NCBI GenBank assembly: GCA_016179945.1
Contig: JACPCE010000004.1
Coordinates: 1-61,498, forward strand
Direction of reading: 5' to 3'
Origin: Candidatus Woesearchaeota archaeon
GTDB taxonomy: Archaea > Nanobdellota > Nanobdellia > SCGC-AAA011-G17 > GW2011-AR18
Length of the DNA: 61,498 nt
In this document: one piece after another, positions 43,686 to 52,527 of the stretch
How positions within the stretch are numbered: the stretch's first letter is position 1
Layout of the letters: each line of letters starts with the position of its first letter
Position numbers and translations under genes: made by a program
The notes under the pieces: generated by a model
Databases searched by the model: none
The model's input: the letters and a program-made list of their open reading frames with translations, nothing else
Told to the model about the DNA's origin: nothing

Positions 43686-44450
43686 ATGGTTAATGTATTA
43701 TTTGAAGATGTTAAAAAGAGTAATAGGATAAATAAAGATATGGCTGTTGTGGACATGCACTGCCATACTAATCTTTCTGATGGTAGAGATGATCCAATAA
43801 CTATGATAAAACAAGCACAAAAATTGCAAATTGGCATTTCAATAACAGACCATAATAGAATTGCTGGATCATTAGAAGCATGCAAACGCACTTTTTCCAT
43901 ACCTGGAATAGAAATAACTTCTTCAGATGCAATAGACTTTTTAGTTTATTTTTATAAACCCAAAGATTTAGAGCATTTTTATAATAAATATATTAAAGAT
44001 AAACATCTTAGTTCTAGAATATTTAATTTATGGAAATTAAAGTGGAATACTGAAGAATTATTAGATCATGTTAAAAAATACAGCTGTGTAATAACTTTGC
44101 CGCATCCACTTGCTATGAGGCCAAAGAATAGCTATATATTTATGCATAAATATCCAAATTTTATGAAAAATATGCATGCTGTAGAGGCAATAAATTCTTT
44201 AATGCATGAAGAACACAACCAAATTGTAAGTGAATGGGCTAAAACATTAAAAAAAGGCGTTACTGGAGCAAGTGATTCCCATAGTTACGAGCATTTGGGA
44301 AAAGCCTTGACTGCAAGCTATGCTAATGATGTTGGAGAATTTTTAGATAATATAATTAAGGAGAAAAATATAGTTGTTGGTAATAGTCTAGACAGATTTT
44401 CTAAACTGCATACAAAATTTGGAATACTCAGAAGGAACTTAAAATGGTAA
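43686..44450 (+). CDS. PHP-domain metal-dependent phosphoesterase
   Basis: A 254-residue protein. The PHP metal motifs are DMHCHTNLSDG, SITDHNRIAG and the later PHPLAM and GASDSHSYEHLG. The catalytic site looks complete. Members hydrolyse phosphoesters such as histidinol phosphate, nucleotides or oligoribonucleotides; the sequence does not select one. ATG at 43686 or Met19 (43740) are possible starts. It overlaps the DUF1385 gene by 7 nt. Confidence 0.88.
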   Translation: MVNVLFEDVKKSNRINKDMAVVDMHCHTNLSDGRDDPITMIKQAQKLQIGISITDHNRIAGSLEACKRTFSIPGIEITSSDAIDFLVYFYKPKDLEHFYNKYIKDKHLSSRIFNLWKLKWNTEELLDHVKKYSCVITLPHPLAMRPKNSYIFMHKYPNFMKNMHAVEAINSLMHEEHNQIVSEWAKTLKKGVTGASDSHSYEHLGKALTASYANDVGEFLDNIIKEKNIVVGNSLDRFSKLHTKFGILRRNLKW

Positions 44451-45280
44451 AACATTATGTGGGCGGACAGGCTTTAGTAGAAGGTGTAATGATTAAATAT
44501 AAAAATAGAATTGCCATTGCAGTCAGGCAGCCAAATGGAAAAATAAATGTTAAGAAGGAAAAATTAAAGTATAAAGACAGCAATATTCCTTTTATAAGGG
44601 GTATAATAAATTTATTTATTATATTATATATAGGTGTTAAATCATTAAATTATTCTGCCAACGTAAGCACTGGAAATAAGGAAAAGGTAAGCACTTTAGG
44701 AATAATTTTCAGTTTTGTATTTGCTATTGTATTTGCAATAGTGTTGTTCAAACTTCTTCCACTTGGACTTGTTTATATCTTAGACAAAAATTTTGGATTA
44801 AATAATATTGTTTTTAATATTTTAGATGGTGTTTTTAAAGTTTTATTGTTTGTTTTATATGTTTATGCTATTTCTTTTATGAAAGATGTATATAGGGTAT
44901 TTCAGTATCATGGGGCAGAGCATAAGGCTGTTGCTTGCCATGAACACAGCAATAAATTAAATATAAAAGATGTACAGAAATTTAGCAAAGAGCATATCAG
45001 GTGCGGCACTAGTTTTATTTTTTTGGTTTTATTTATTAGTATTATTGTATATACTGTTATTCCTAAAGATTATGGATTTTGGCTGAAATTTAGTTTAAGG
45101 ATTTTGTTATTGCCTATTATCGCAAGTTTGAGTTATGAATCACTTAGATTAGGTGCTAAATATAAAGCATTTAGTTTTTTTTCTTATCCTGGGTTATGGA
45201 TTCAGAAAATTACTACTAAGGAACCTGATGAGAAACAAGTTGAGGTAGCTATAAAAGCCTTGAAAGCTGCTTTAGAATAA
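44444..45280 (+). CDS. DUF1385 (YqhQ-like) membrane protein
   Basis: A 278-residue protein of the DUF1385 family. It has the N-terminal GGQALVEGVMIKYKNRIAIAVRQPNGKI, four to five membrane helices, and the conserved YHGAEHKAVACHEH segment before HIRCGTSF. The His/Glu cluster may bind metal. The family is widespread in bacteria, and the function remains unknown. The start overlaps the PHP gene, implying coupled expression. Confidence 0.92.
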   Translation: MVKHYVGGQALVEGVMIKYKNRIAIAVRQPNGKINVKKEKLKYKDSNIPFIRGIINLFIILYIGVKSLNYSANVSTGNKEKVSTLGIIFSFVFAIVFAIVLFKLLPLGLVYILDKNFGLNNIVFNILDGVFKVLLFVLYVYAISFMKDVYRVFQYHGAEHKAVACHEHSNKLNIKDVQKFSKEHIRCGTSFIFLVLFISIIVYTVIPKDYGFWLKFSLRILLLPIIASLSYESLRLGAKYKAFSFFSYPGLWIQKITTKEPDEKQVEVAIKALKAALE

Positions 45281-45289
45281 TTCTCAAAA

Positions 45290-46189
45290 TTAATATGTTA
45301 AAATTTTCTCTGAATTCTTAATTTCAGAACCTGATAAACTAGGAATTTCAGGCAGATAACTGCTTATTAGGTCTGAAGGCAATATTTTTATTAATATATT
45401 TATAGATATTCTTTCCGGGTAAATTTTTATATTTCCATTTTTTAGTTCATCTATTAAGTATTTTGGGCCTTCTTTTTCTAAAGTTTTTTCAAGCAAAAGA
45501 AGAAAAGCCATTGTTTTAATTTGATCAGTATTCTGAAACTGTTGTTTTAATGCTTCCTGTGATAAACCTTGAGTAAGTTCTTTCGGTAGTTTATCTGTCA
45601 AAATTGGTATTGGATCATCTGATTTTAATAATTCAAATATATCTTCTTTGGTTGCAGTCAATTTTAGATCTTTAATATAAATTTCATTAACATTTCTAAA
45701 AACTTCTTTCTTTAATACAAATATTACCTTATCTTTGTTTTTCTGTATTATATCATTTTCAATTTCTATTAATTGTTTTGATGTTAATGTTGAAAATTGC
45801 TCACCTGAATCTTTGTTATTTATATTTAACTTTAAACCAAATATTAAATTATTATCTTCTAGCAGGATATATTTTGGATTATTTGAAAAGTCTTCAGAAA
45901 ATTGCATTAAGTCTAAGGCTAATATTCCACCCAATAACGGTATTATTAAAATTAAAATATTTAGCCATACTGAAAATGCAAAAAATACAGAAGCAAAACC
46001 CATCTTTATCCATTTGTAGATTAATATGTATAACATTGCTGGAAGATATACAGAAATAAATAAAATTCCAGAAATAAATAAAGGTGCTAAAATAAAAGTT
46101 AATATTGTTAATAGTAAAACAACAATAAATGTTATCCAAGCTATTCCTATTGATTTTATCTTAGATTGAACCTCTTTTGATTCTTCCAT
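45290..46189 (-). CDS. Membrane protein with C-terminal soluble domain
   Basis: A 299-residue protein. Three hydrophobic helices lie in residues about 13-90 (WITFIVVLLLTILTFILAPL, ISVYLPAMLYILIYKWI, FFAFSVWLNILILIIPLLGG). A soluble region of about 190 residues, rich in Lys, Asp and Leu, follows (IQKNKDKVIFVLKK, LTDKLPKELTQGLSQEALKQ). No family was recognised. It follows the 148-residue gene by 8 nt, so the two form an operon. Confidence 0.6.
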   Translation of the reverse strand: MEESKEVQSKIKSIGIAWITFIVVLLLTILTFILAPLFISGILFISVYLPAMLYILIYKWIKMGFASVFFAFSVWLNILILIIPLLGGILALDLMQFSEDFSNNPKYILLEDNNLIFGLKLNINNKDSGEQFSTLTSKQLIEIENDIIQKNKDKVIFVLKKEVFRNVNEIYIKDLKLTATKEDIFELLKSDDPIPILTDKLPKELTQGLSQEALKQQFQNTDQIKTMAFLLLLEKTLEKEGPKYLIDELKNGNIKIYPERISINILIKILPSDLISSYLPEIPSLSGSEIKNSEKILTY

Positions 46190-46197
46190 TTAATTCT

Positions 46198-46644
46198 TTA
46201 TTTTTTCTCTGTTTTAAAAGCTTTACTTTTTGGAATAAACTGGTATATTAGAAAAGCCAATAATATTATTATAACAATACCTAAAATTATTTTTGGAAAT
46301 GGGATTTGGCTTTTATCTTCTAAATTTTGTTCTGTTACATTTGCTCCATATTTTTTAAGGGTAATACAATCATAACACTTAGTCGGGCTTAAACTATATC
46401 TGCACATATCACTATAGGATTTAATCAATATATGTTTAACATGTGGTTTTTGCTCATTAAGTTCAGTTATGTTTGTCAATGGATTTCCATCGTTTAATAT
46501 AAATGAATAATTTTGGCTATTATCTGCATATTTTGTATAACACCCATGTTCTATTAAAGGAAGATTTAAAGACAATAAAGAATCAGCAAAAACTATGCTA
46601 ACTAATAACAAAAACATTATTAATAATATTTTTAGCAGTTTCAT
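46198..46644 (-). CDS. Small secreted/membrane-anchored protein
   Basis: A 148-residue protein with a signal peptide (MKLLKILLIMFLLLVSIVFA), an external part of about 90 residues with four Cys (GCYTKY, DMCRYSLSPTKCYDC) that could form disulfides, and a C-terminal membrane helix (IILGIVIIILLAFLIYQFI). It is divergent from elp3 and in one operon with 45290. Function unknown. Confidence 0.6.
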   Translation of the reverse strand: MKLLKILLIMFLLLVSIVFADSLLSLNLPLIEHGCYTKYADNSQNYSFILNDGNPLTNITELNEQKPHVKHILIKSYSDMCRYSLSPTKCYDCITLKKYGANVTEQNLEDKSQIPFPKIILGIVIIILLAFLIYQFIPKSKAFKTEKK

Positions 46645-46693
46645 TTTAATTAATGATAAATATACTATTTATAAAAATTACGCAAGACCAATA

Positions 46694-46701
46694 TTTAAAT
46701 A
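46694..46701 (+). promoter_or_regulatory. TATA box for elp3
   Basis: TTTAAATA ends 21 nt before the ATG at 46723, consistent with a leaderless mRNA. Confidence 0.6.
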
Positions 46702-46722
46702 AATTCCTATTTTCTTATTTAT

Positions 46723-48393
46723 ATGGAAAAAGTAATACAAGAATTATTGCAAAGGCTTGAGCCTGGAATTGATGTTGAGAAAGTAAAAAAAGAGCTATCA
46801 AAAAAATATAAGTTACCTAAACTACCTACAAATATAGAAATTCTAGAAGAATTAGATGATGAACAAAAAATACTATACAAAAATTTTTTAATAACCAAAC
46901 CTGTAAGAACATTATCTGGAGTTGCCCCATTAGCAATAATGACTAAACCAATTGCTTGTAGCCATGGCAAATGTATTTTTTGTCCTGGTGGACCAAAATC
47001 GATTTTTGGAGATGTCCCTCAAAGTTATACTGGAAATGAACCAAGCACTATGAGGGCAATTAGGGCAAATTATGATCCTTATTTAATTGTATTTAACAGA
47101 TTAGAGCAATATACTTTATTAAATCAGGTTCCTGATAAAACAGAAGTTATTATACAAGGGGGAACTTTTTGCAGCTTCCCAAAAGAATATCAGGAAGAAG
47201 TCATAAAATATACTTTAAAAGCCATGAATGATTTTTCAGAAATGTTCTTTGAAAATAATAAATTTAATTTTATAAAATTTAAAGAATTCTTTGAACTTCC
47301 AGGAACAATTAAGGATTCTTCAAGAACTTCTAGAATACATGAGAAATTGTTAAAACTAAAAGGAGAAACATATTTAGAGAAAGAACAATTGAGAAATGAA
47401 ACTGCAAGAATTAGAGCAGTTGCTTTGGTTATTGAAACCAAACCAGACTGGTCTAAAGAAGATGAAATAAATGAAATATTAAAGTTAGGAACAACAAGAG
47501 TAGAATTAGGGGTGCAGACTTTAAAGGAAAATATTTTAAAAATTACAAACAGAGGGCATACATTAGAAGACACTAAAGAAGCAACTAGGTTGTTAAAAGA
47601 TTCATTTTTAAAAACTACATTTCATATGATGCCTGGGCTTCCAGAATCTAATAAGGAAGAAGATATTTTAATGTTTAAAGAATTATTTGAAAATGAAGAT
47701 TATAAGCCTGATTCCTTGAAAATTTATCCTTGTCTAGTTATGCCTGGAACCCCTTTGTATTTGCAATATGAGAAAGGATTGTTTAAGCCATTAAATACTG
47801 AGGAAGCTGCTGAAATTATTTCTGATGCTGAGAAATATGTTCCTGAATATTGCAGGATTATGAGGATTAACAGAGATATACCATCAACTGTAATTAAAGA
47901 TGGAGTAATGAATACTAATTTAAGACAAATTGTTGACAAGAAAGTTTCTGATTCTGGTAGAAAATGTAGATGTATTAGGTGCAGAGAGCCCATGGGAAGA
48001 GAAGTAGATTATAATTCTATTGAAATTAAGAAATATTACTATAATTCAAGTGGTGGAAAAGAAGTATTTATTTCTATTGAAGACGTTAATAAGGATATTT
48101 TATTAGGATTTTGCAGATTAAGAAAACCTTGCAAACCATTTAGAAAGGAAATTACCGAAAGTTCTTGCGGTGTAAGAGAGTTGCATGTTTATGGAAGTTC
48201 TACAGCTCTTGATAAAGAAGGTGTTGTTCAACATAAGGGTTATGGAAAAAAATTAATGGAAGAAGCTGAGAAAATTGCAAAAGAAGAATGGAGTTGTGGC
48301 AAAATTTTAGTTATTTCTGGTATTGGAGTTAAAGAATATTATAGAAAACTTGGATACTCTAAAGATGGTGTTTATATAAGTAAAAATTTATGA
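46723..48393 (+). CDS. elp3: tRNA uridine(34) acetyltransferase Elp3
   Basis: A 556-residue radical-SAM/GNAT enzyme that starts wobble-uridine cm5 modification. The cluster-binding Cys are in CSHGKCIFCPGG (CxxxxCxxC spacing as in Elp3). TKPDWSKEDEINEILKLGTTRVELGVQ and the HMMPGLPES region belong to the SAM barrel. A Cys-rich zinc site (GRKCRCIRCRE) and a C-terminal acetyltransferase domain (ELHVYGSS, QHKGYGKKLMEEAEKIA, YYRKLGY) complete it. Single-subunit Elp3 is normal in archaea. Confidence 0.97.
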   Translation: MEKVIQELLQRLEPGIDVEKVKKELSKKYKLPKLPTNIEILEELDDEQKILYKNFLITKPVRTLSGVAPLAIMTKPIACSHGKCIFCPGGPKSIFGDVPQSYTGNEPSTMRAIRANYDPYLIVFNRLEQYTLLNQVPDKTEVIIQGGTFCSFPKEYQEEVIKYTLKAMNDFSEMFFENNKFNFIKFKEFFELPGTIKDSSRTSRIHEKLLKLKGETYLEKEQLRNETARIRAVALVIETKPDWSKEDEINEILKLGTTRVELGVQTLKENILKITNRGHTLEDTKEATRLLKDSFLKTTFHMMPGLPESNKEEDILMFKELFENEDYKPDSLKIYPCLVMPGTPLYLQYEKGLFKPLNTEEAAEIISDAEKYVPEYCRIMRINRDIPSTVIKDGVMNTNLRQIVDKKVSDSGRKCRCIRCREPMGREVDYNSIEIKKYYYNSSGGKEVFISIEDVNKDILLGFCRLRKPCKPFRKEITESSCGVRELHVYGSSTALDKEGVVQHKGYGKKLMEEAEKIAKEEWSCGKILVISGIGVKEYYRKLGYSKDGVYISKNL

Positions 48394-48543
48394 TTTATTA
48401 TATTTCATAAATTCTTCATAGTATTCAAGTTCGTCAAACTCTTGTAACTCCTCACTAGCCTTCTGATAAAGCAAATATTTAATCACGGCAATATCTCTCT
48501 TCAAGATTTTTATATATTCATTTAACTCTTTTATTTCTGTCAT
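48388..48543 (-). CDS. Small coiled-coil protein, 51 aa
   Basis: A short reverse-strand frame with a clear ATG at 48543, overlapping the elp3 stop by 6 nt. The product is a heptad-like charged helix (KELNEYIKILKRDIAVIKYLL, then an acidic EELQEFDELEYYEEF). The amphipathic pattern makes it more likely real than random. Function unknown. Confidence 0.45.
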   Translation of the reverse strand: MTEIKELNEYIKILKRDIAVIKYLLYQKASEELQEFDELEYYEEFMKYNKS

Positions 48544-48608
48544 TATTCATAATTTAATTATAAAGTTTATATTTGTTTATGTAAATTTATTGGAAATTTT
48601 TCAGAAAT

Positions 48609-49338
48609 TTATTTCACACCCATATTCCAAACAATATTGAAATAATTTCTAAATGCCTCTGCTGCTTCTTTACTTTCAATTAGAAAACCTATCGGCGTTT
48701 CAGTCCATACAATTATTGCTACGTTATCACCAAAAATTAAAGTAGCTGTCGGACTATCAAATTCTTTTGGTAGAAACCTGACATCTGAAATCTTAGTATC
48801 TCCCATTGGTGTTCCTTTCATTCTTTCAGAAACTATTAGCCTTGTTTTGATCTTCAATTTCTTTTTTCTTTTTTGAAACTGGTGAACCTAAAGTCTGTCT
48901 AAATCTTCCATGGCTTCCAAAAACCCAGTTTTCTTTATATCTTAACACCATTTCATAAATAGATTTAACAGCTTTCTTTCCTACAAAAATATGTGCTTCT
49001 TGTTTGCTCAAAGCTGATTCTTTTATCTTTTCCAGCTCTTTTACTAAATCTTCTGTACTTTGCTTTTTTTGTTTTAATTTTTGTTCTTCTTCAAATACGA
49101 AATCAAGAAATCTATTGGGATTTGTAGCTTGAAAATATCTAGTTTTTTGTTTTGTTATATAATTTACTAGGCCTTTTTCCATCAATCTTTTCAAAATATC
49201 ATATACAGTTGCTCTGTGTAGTTCAGATTTTTTAACTAATGGTCCTGTAGTTGTAGAACCTAATTTAAGAAGTTCTAAATATACTTTGGCTTCTGTTTCA
49301 GTAAGCCCTAGTTTCTGCATTATATTAATTCTATCCAT
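48609..49338 (-). pseudogene. TrmB-family regulator, frameshifted in an A-rich tract
   Basis: Two frames make up one TrmB protein. The upstream part (48826-49338) has the full winged HTH (LGLTETEAKVYLELLKLGSTTTGPLVKKSELHRATVYDILKRLMEKGLV) and linker. The frame is lost in the A-rich run near 48858-48868 (KKKKEIEDQNK instead of KKLKIKTRL). The downstream part (48609-48857) continues the effector domain to a normal end similar to the intact homologue at 32731. The cause could be a real mutation, assembly error, or slippage on the A-run. The gene is divergent from the ABC transporter it probably controls. Confidence 0.8.
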
Positions 49339-49425
49339 AAACAGAGTAATATCAAAATCTTTTTAAATGTTGTCATGTTATATGACTACACATTTTTAAA
49401 TACTTTCTTATTGTCTTCTTAAAAA

Positions 49426-50469
49426 ATGAAAAGTTATAAAATTATATTATGGTCATTGGTATTTTTATTAGTGATAACGGGCATTGTAATAGCTCTAATT
49501 CCTGGGGAAAACAATGAACAAATACAGGGCTTAGAAAAAATTAAAGTTGCGTATAAACCTACTTCACATTATTTATCTGTATTTATAGCTAAGGAAAATG
49601 GCTTCTTTTTAGAAGAAGGACTAGATGCTGAACTAATTAATTTTGACAGTTCAAATCAGGCAATGGATGCTTTACTAAATGGACAAGTTGATGTTTCTAG
49701 GGGTGGTTTATTTCTACAATTAAAAATTGAGGCTGAAAAACCAGGACAAATAAAAACCTTCTTGGTTAATAATCAATCTAAAGAAAATTTTGTTGATTAT
49801 ATTATTATTAATAAGGATTCTGGTATAAATTCCATTTATGACTTAAAAGGTAAAAAAATTGGTACTAATACTGGTTTAATTGAAGAGAGTTATATAAAAC
49901 AAATTTTAAAATATTTTAACTTAGAGAATGATGTACAAGTTATTGGAATTAAACCTGCTTTGGTACCTAATGCTTTAGAAACGAAACAAGTTGATGCAAT
50001 TTTTGTTTATGAACCAGAAGCAAATATTGCAATAAACAAAGGCTTTGGAAGGGTGTTGATTGGGCATCCTGTTGAAAATTACCTATTAAATCCTTGGATA
50101 GGTGGGGGGGTTTACATTAAAGCTTCTTTAATAAAAGAAAATCCTAAAAAAAAAAAAAAAATAATGAATGCTTTTTACAAAGCTGGACAATTTATAAAAC
50201 ATAATCCTGATGAATCTAAAATAATATTGGCTAAATATACAGGTCTTGATCAAACTATAAATTACATGTACTTCCGGAGTATTCATCTTCAGACCCAGGA
50301 ATTAAGGAAGCTGCACAACAACATTCAGATTTTTTGTATAATAACGGATTATTACCTAGAAAAGTTGATGTGGGTGATTTATTATATGCAATATGATAGA
50401 AATAAAGAATTTAGAGAAAAAATATGGGAATTTAGTAGTTTTGAAAGATATAAATCTAAAGATAAATAA
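49426..50469 (+). CDS. ABC transporter substrate-binding protein (NMT1/SsuA-like), C-terminus frameshifted
   Basis: The open frame has 347 residues. An N-terminal hydrophobic anchor (IILWSLVFLLVITGIVIALI) is followed by an NMT1/ThiY-type periplasmic fold (IKVAYKPTSHYLSVFIAKENGFFLEEGL, DLKGKKIGTNTG, AIFVYEPEANIA). Near 50275 the frame shifts. Another frame continues the protein naturally (PEYSSSDPGIKEAAQQHSDF then LYNNGLLPRKVDVGDLLYAI) and stops at 50396, overlapping the ATPase start by 4 nt as expected in an operon. One base is probably missing after TACTT. A 16-A run at 50146-50161 keeps the frame. Confidence 0.85.
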   Translation: MKSYKIILWSLVFLLVITGIVIALIPGENNEQIQGLEKIKVAYKPTSHYLSVFIAKENGFFLEEGLDAELINFDSSNQAMDALLNGQVDVSRGGLFLQLKIEAEKPGQIKTFLVNNQSKENFVDYIIINKDSGINSIYDLKGKKIGTNTGLIEESYIKQILKYFNLENDVQVIGIKPALVPNALETKQVDAIFVYEPEANIAINKGFGRVLIGHPVENYLLNPWIGGGVYIKASLIKENPKKKKKIMNAFYKAGQFIKHNPDESKIILAKYTGLDQTINYMYFRSIHLQTQELRKLHNNIQIFCIITDYYLEKLMWVIYYMQYDRNKEFREKIWEFSSFERYKSKDK

Positions 50470-51082
50470 AAATGAATTTATAACTATTTTTGGGCCCAAC
50501 GGTTGTGGAAAAAGCACATTGCTTAATATTATAAGTGGATTAGAAACTTACAATGGTCTAATTAAAAAAGATGAAAATTTGAAATTTAGTTTTGTATTTC
50601 AGAACTATTCTGAATCTTTATTGCCTTGGAAAAATGTATACGATAACATTAATTTAAACTGTGTTAATAATACTAAAGCATTGGATTTACTAAAAACTTT
50701 GGGATTGGTTGAGTATGAGAATTTTTATCCTTATCAGTTATCTGGCGGTTTACAGCAGAAAGTTGCTATTGCAAGAGCATTTCTTAATAATCCAAATATT
50801 ATTTTTTTAGATGAACCATTTTCTTCTTTGGATTACAGTACTTCTAGAACTTTAATGTTAGAATTAATGAATTTGTGGGAAAGAGAAAGAAAGACTGTTG
50901 TATTTGTATCACATGATATTGATGAAGCAATAATGTTGGCTGACAGAGTAATTATACTTAGCAATAAGCCCTCTAAAATAAAAGGAGAAATTAGAGTAAA
51001 TTTACCTAGACCAAGAAATTTGAAATTATTAAATGATAATAAATTTTTAAGGATAAAAAACAAAGTTTTAAAACTAATTTAA
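50393..51082 (+). CDS. ABC transporter ATP-binding protein (NitT/TauT type)
   Basis: A 229-residue ATPase. Walker A GPNGCGKST is followed by the Q-loop in FVFQNYSESLLPWKNV, the signature LSGGLQQKVAIARAFL, Walker B IIFLDEPFSSLD and the H-loop FVSHD. The SLLPWKNV stretch after the Q-loop is typical of the nitrate/taurine/thiamine-precursor subgroup. It energises uptake through the permease at 51084. Confidence 0.95.
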   Translation: MIEIKNLEKKYGNLVVLKDINLKINKNEFITIFGPNGCGKSTLLNIISGLETYNGLIKKDENLKFSFVFQNYSESLLPWKNVYDNINLNCVNNTKALDLLKTLGLVEYENFYPYQLSGGLQQKVAIARAFLNNPNIIFLDEPFSSLDYSTSRTLMLELMNLWERERKTVVFVSHDIDEAIMLADRVIILSNKPSKIKGEIRVNLPRPRNLKLLNDNKFLRIKNKVLKLI

Positions 51083-51083
51083 A

Positions 51084-51827
51084 ATGAGAAAATTATATAG
51101 AATTATATTTGGAATAATTATTTTAATTTTTATTTGGGAAATAATAGTTCTGTTATCTGGATCTATTTTTTTACCATCTTCATTTGAGATTGGTAAGGGC
51201 TTTGTTAAACTCTTGGACAATATTTATTTTTATTCTGACATTGGAGCTACATTAATAAGGATGTTTTTAGGTTTGATTATTTCAATATTAATTGGCATTC
51301 CATTGGGGTTATTTTTTGGTTACTATGGAAGAATTTATTTGTTATTTGAATTCATTATAGATTTTTTAAGAAGTATTCCCCCTCCTACTTTATTTCCCTT
51401 ATTTATGTTAATATTTGGAATAGGAAATGTTTCTAAAATAGCACCAGTTGTTTTTATGTGTACTTTTTTTATTTTAATCAATACTATGTATGGTGTAAAA
51501 AATGTAAAAGATATACGCTTAAAAACCGGCAAATTGTTTAGACTGTCTAAATTTTCTTTAGTAAAAAATATTATAATTCCTGAAGCCCTGCCTTATATAG
51601 CCGCTGGTTTGAGAATTTCCATATCTTTATCATTGATATTATCTATTGTGTTTGAGATGTTTGTTGGAACTAAATATGGTATTGGGCAAAGAATAATAAA
51701 TTTTCAATTATTATATGATATACCTGAAATGTATGCAATGATTATAGTTGCTGGATTATTTGGATATATTGTAAATAATGTTTTTGTATATTATGAAAAG
51801 AAAACAATACACTGGAGTGGAAAATAA
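51084..51827 (+). CDS. ABC transporter permease (NitT/TauT type)
   Basis: A 247-residue integral membrane protein of six helices. The cytoplasmic EAA-like loop lies near FSLVKNIIIPEALPYIAAGLRISISL, and FEFIIDFLRSIPPPTLFPLFMLIFGIGN is characteristic of the BPD_transp_1 fold. It starts 1 nt after the ATPase gene. The substrate is probably a small anion, sulfonate or pyrimidine precursor. Confidence 0.93.
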   Translation: MRKLYRIIFGIIILIFIWEIIVLLSGSIFLPSSFEIGKGFVKLLDNIYFYSDIGATLIRMFLGLIISILIGIPLGLFFGYYGRIYLLFEFIIDFLRSIPPPTLFPLFMLIFGIGNVSKIAPVVFMCTFFILINTMYGVKNVKDIRLKTGKLFRLSKFSLVKNIIIPEALPYIAAGLRISISLSLILSIVFEMFVGTKYGIGQRIINFQLLYDIPEMYAMIIVAGLFGYIVNNVFVYYEKKTIHWSGK

Positions 51828-51879
51828 ACTAAATTTCCTTAATCTCAAACTTAATAAATAATTGATTATTATTAATATT

Positions 51880-52527
51880 ATGATTAAAGCAGTAATTTTT
51901 GATATGGATGGTGTAATTTTTGACACAGAACCAATAGGATATGAAGCTACAAAAAAATTATTTAAATTATACAATAAAGATTTAAAATTTAAAGATGTAA
52001 TTCCTTATTTTGGAACTGGTGTAAAGAATTACGTTGGGAGTGTAGCTAAAAAATATAAAGTAAATGAAGATATGGAAACTTTAATGAAAAAAAGGAGAAA
52101 ATATTTTTTACAAATAGCAAAGAAAAGATTAATGGTCTTTCCAGGCGTAATTAATTTAATTAAAATTCTAAAGAATAATAAAATAAAAATAGCACTAGCA
52201 ACTGCATCTTCAATTAGATCTGTAAAATATAATTTTAAGATAACAAAACTAAATATTAAATTATTTGATGTTGTAATTACAAGAAATGATGTGAAAAAAT
52301 TGAAACCAAATCCTGAAATATTTATAGCTGCAATAGAAAAATTAAAAGTAAAGCATAACGAAACTGTTGTTGTAGAAGATGCTGTTTCTGGAATAATTGC
52401 TGCAAAAAGAGCCAAAACTAAGGTTATAGCTATAGCAAATTCTTCGCAAAAGAATAAATTAAAAATGGCTGATTTGGTTGTTAATTCATTTAAAGAAATA
52501 ACATTAAGAAAATTGGATAATTTGTAA
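51880..52527 (+). CDS. HAD-superfamily hydrolase (beta-phosphoglucomutase/phosphatase-like)
   Basis: A 215-residue enzyme starting at MIKAVIFDMDGVIFDTEP; the upstream in-frame ATG at 51862 adds only six residues and is less likely. HAD motif I is DMDGV, motif II Ser/Thr in ATASS, motif III Lys in RNDVKKLKPNPEIF, and motif IV VVEDAVSGIIAAKRA. The layout is the PGMB-like class with an alpha-helical cap. The substrate is unknown. Confidence 0.92.
   Translation: MIKAVIFDMDGVIFDTEPIGYEATKKLFKLYNKDLKFKDVIPYFGTGVKNYVGSVAKKYKVNEDMETLMKKRRKYFLQIAKKRLMVFPGVINLIKILKNNKIKIALATASSIRSVKYNFKITKLNIKLFDVVITRNDVKKLKPNPEIFIAAIEKLKVKHNETVVVEDAVSGIIAAKRAKTKVIAIANSSQKNKLKMADLVVNSFKEITLRKLDNL

Noticed and set aside
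50146-50161. Run of 16 A as the cause of the substrate-binding protein frameshift
   Set aside because: The protein reads naturally on both sides of the run in the same frame; the shift is further downstream near 50275.
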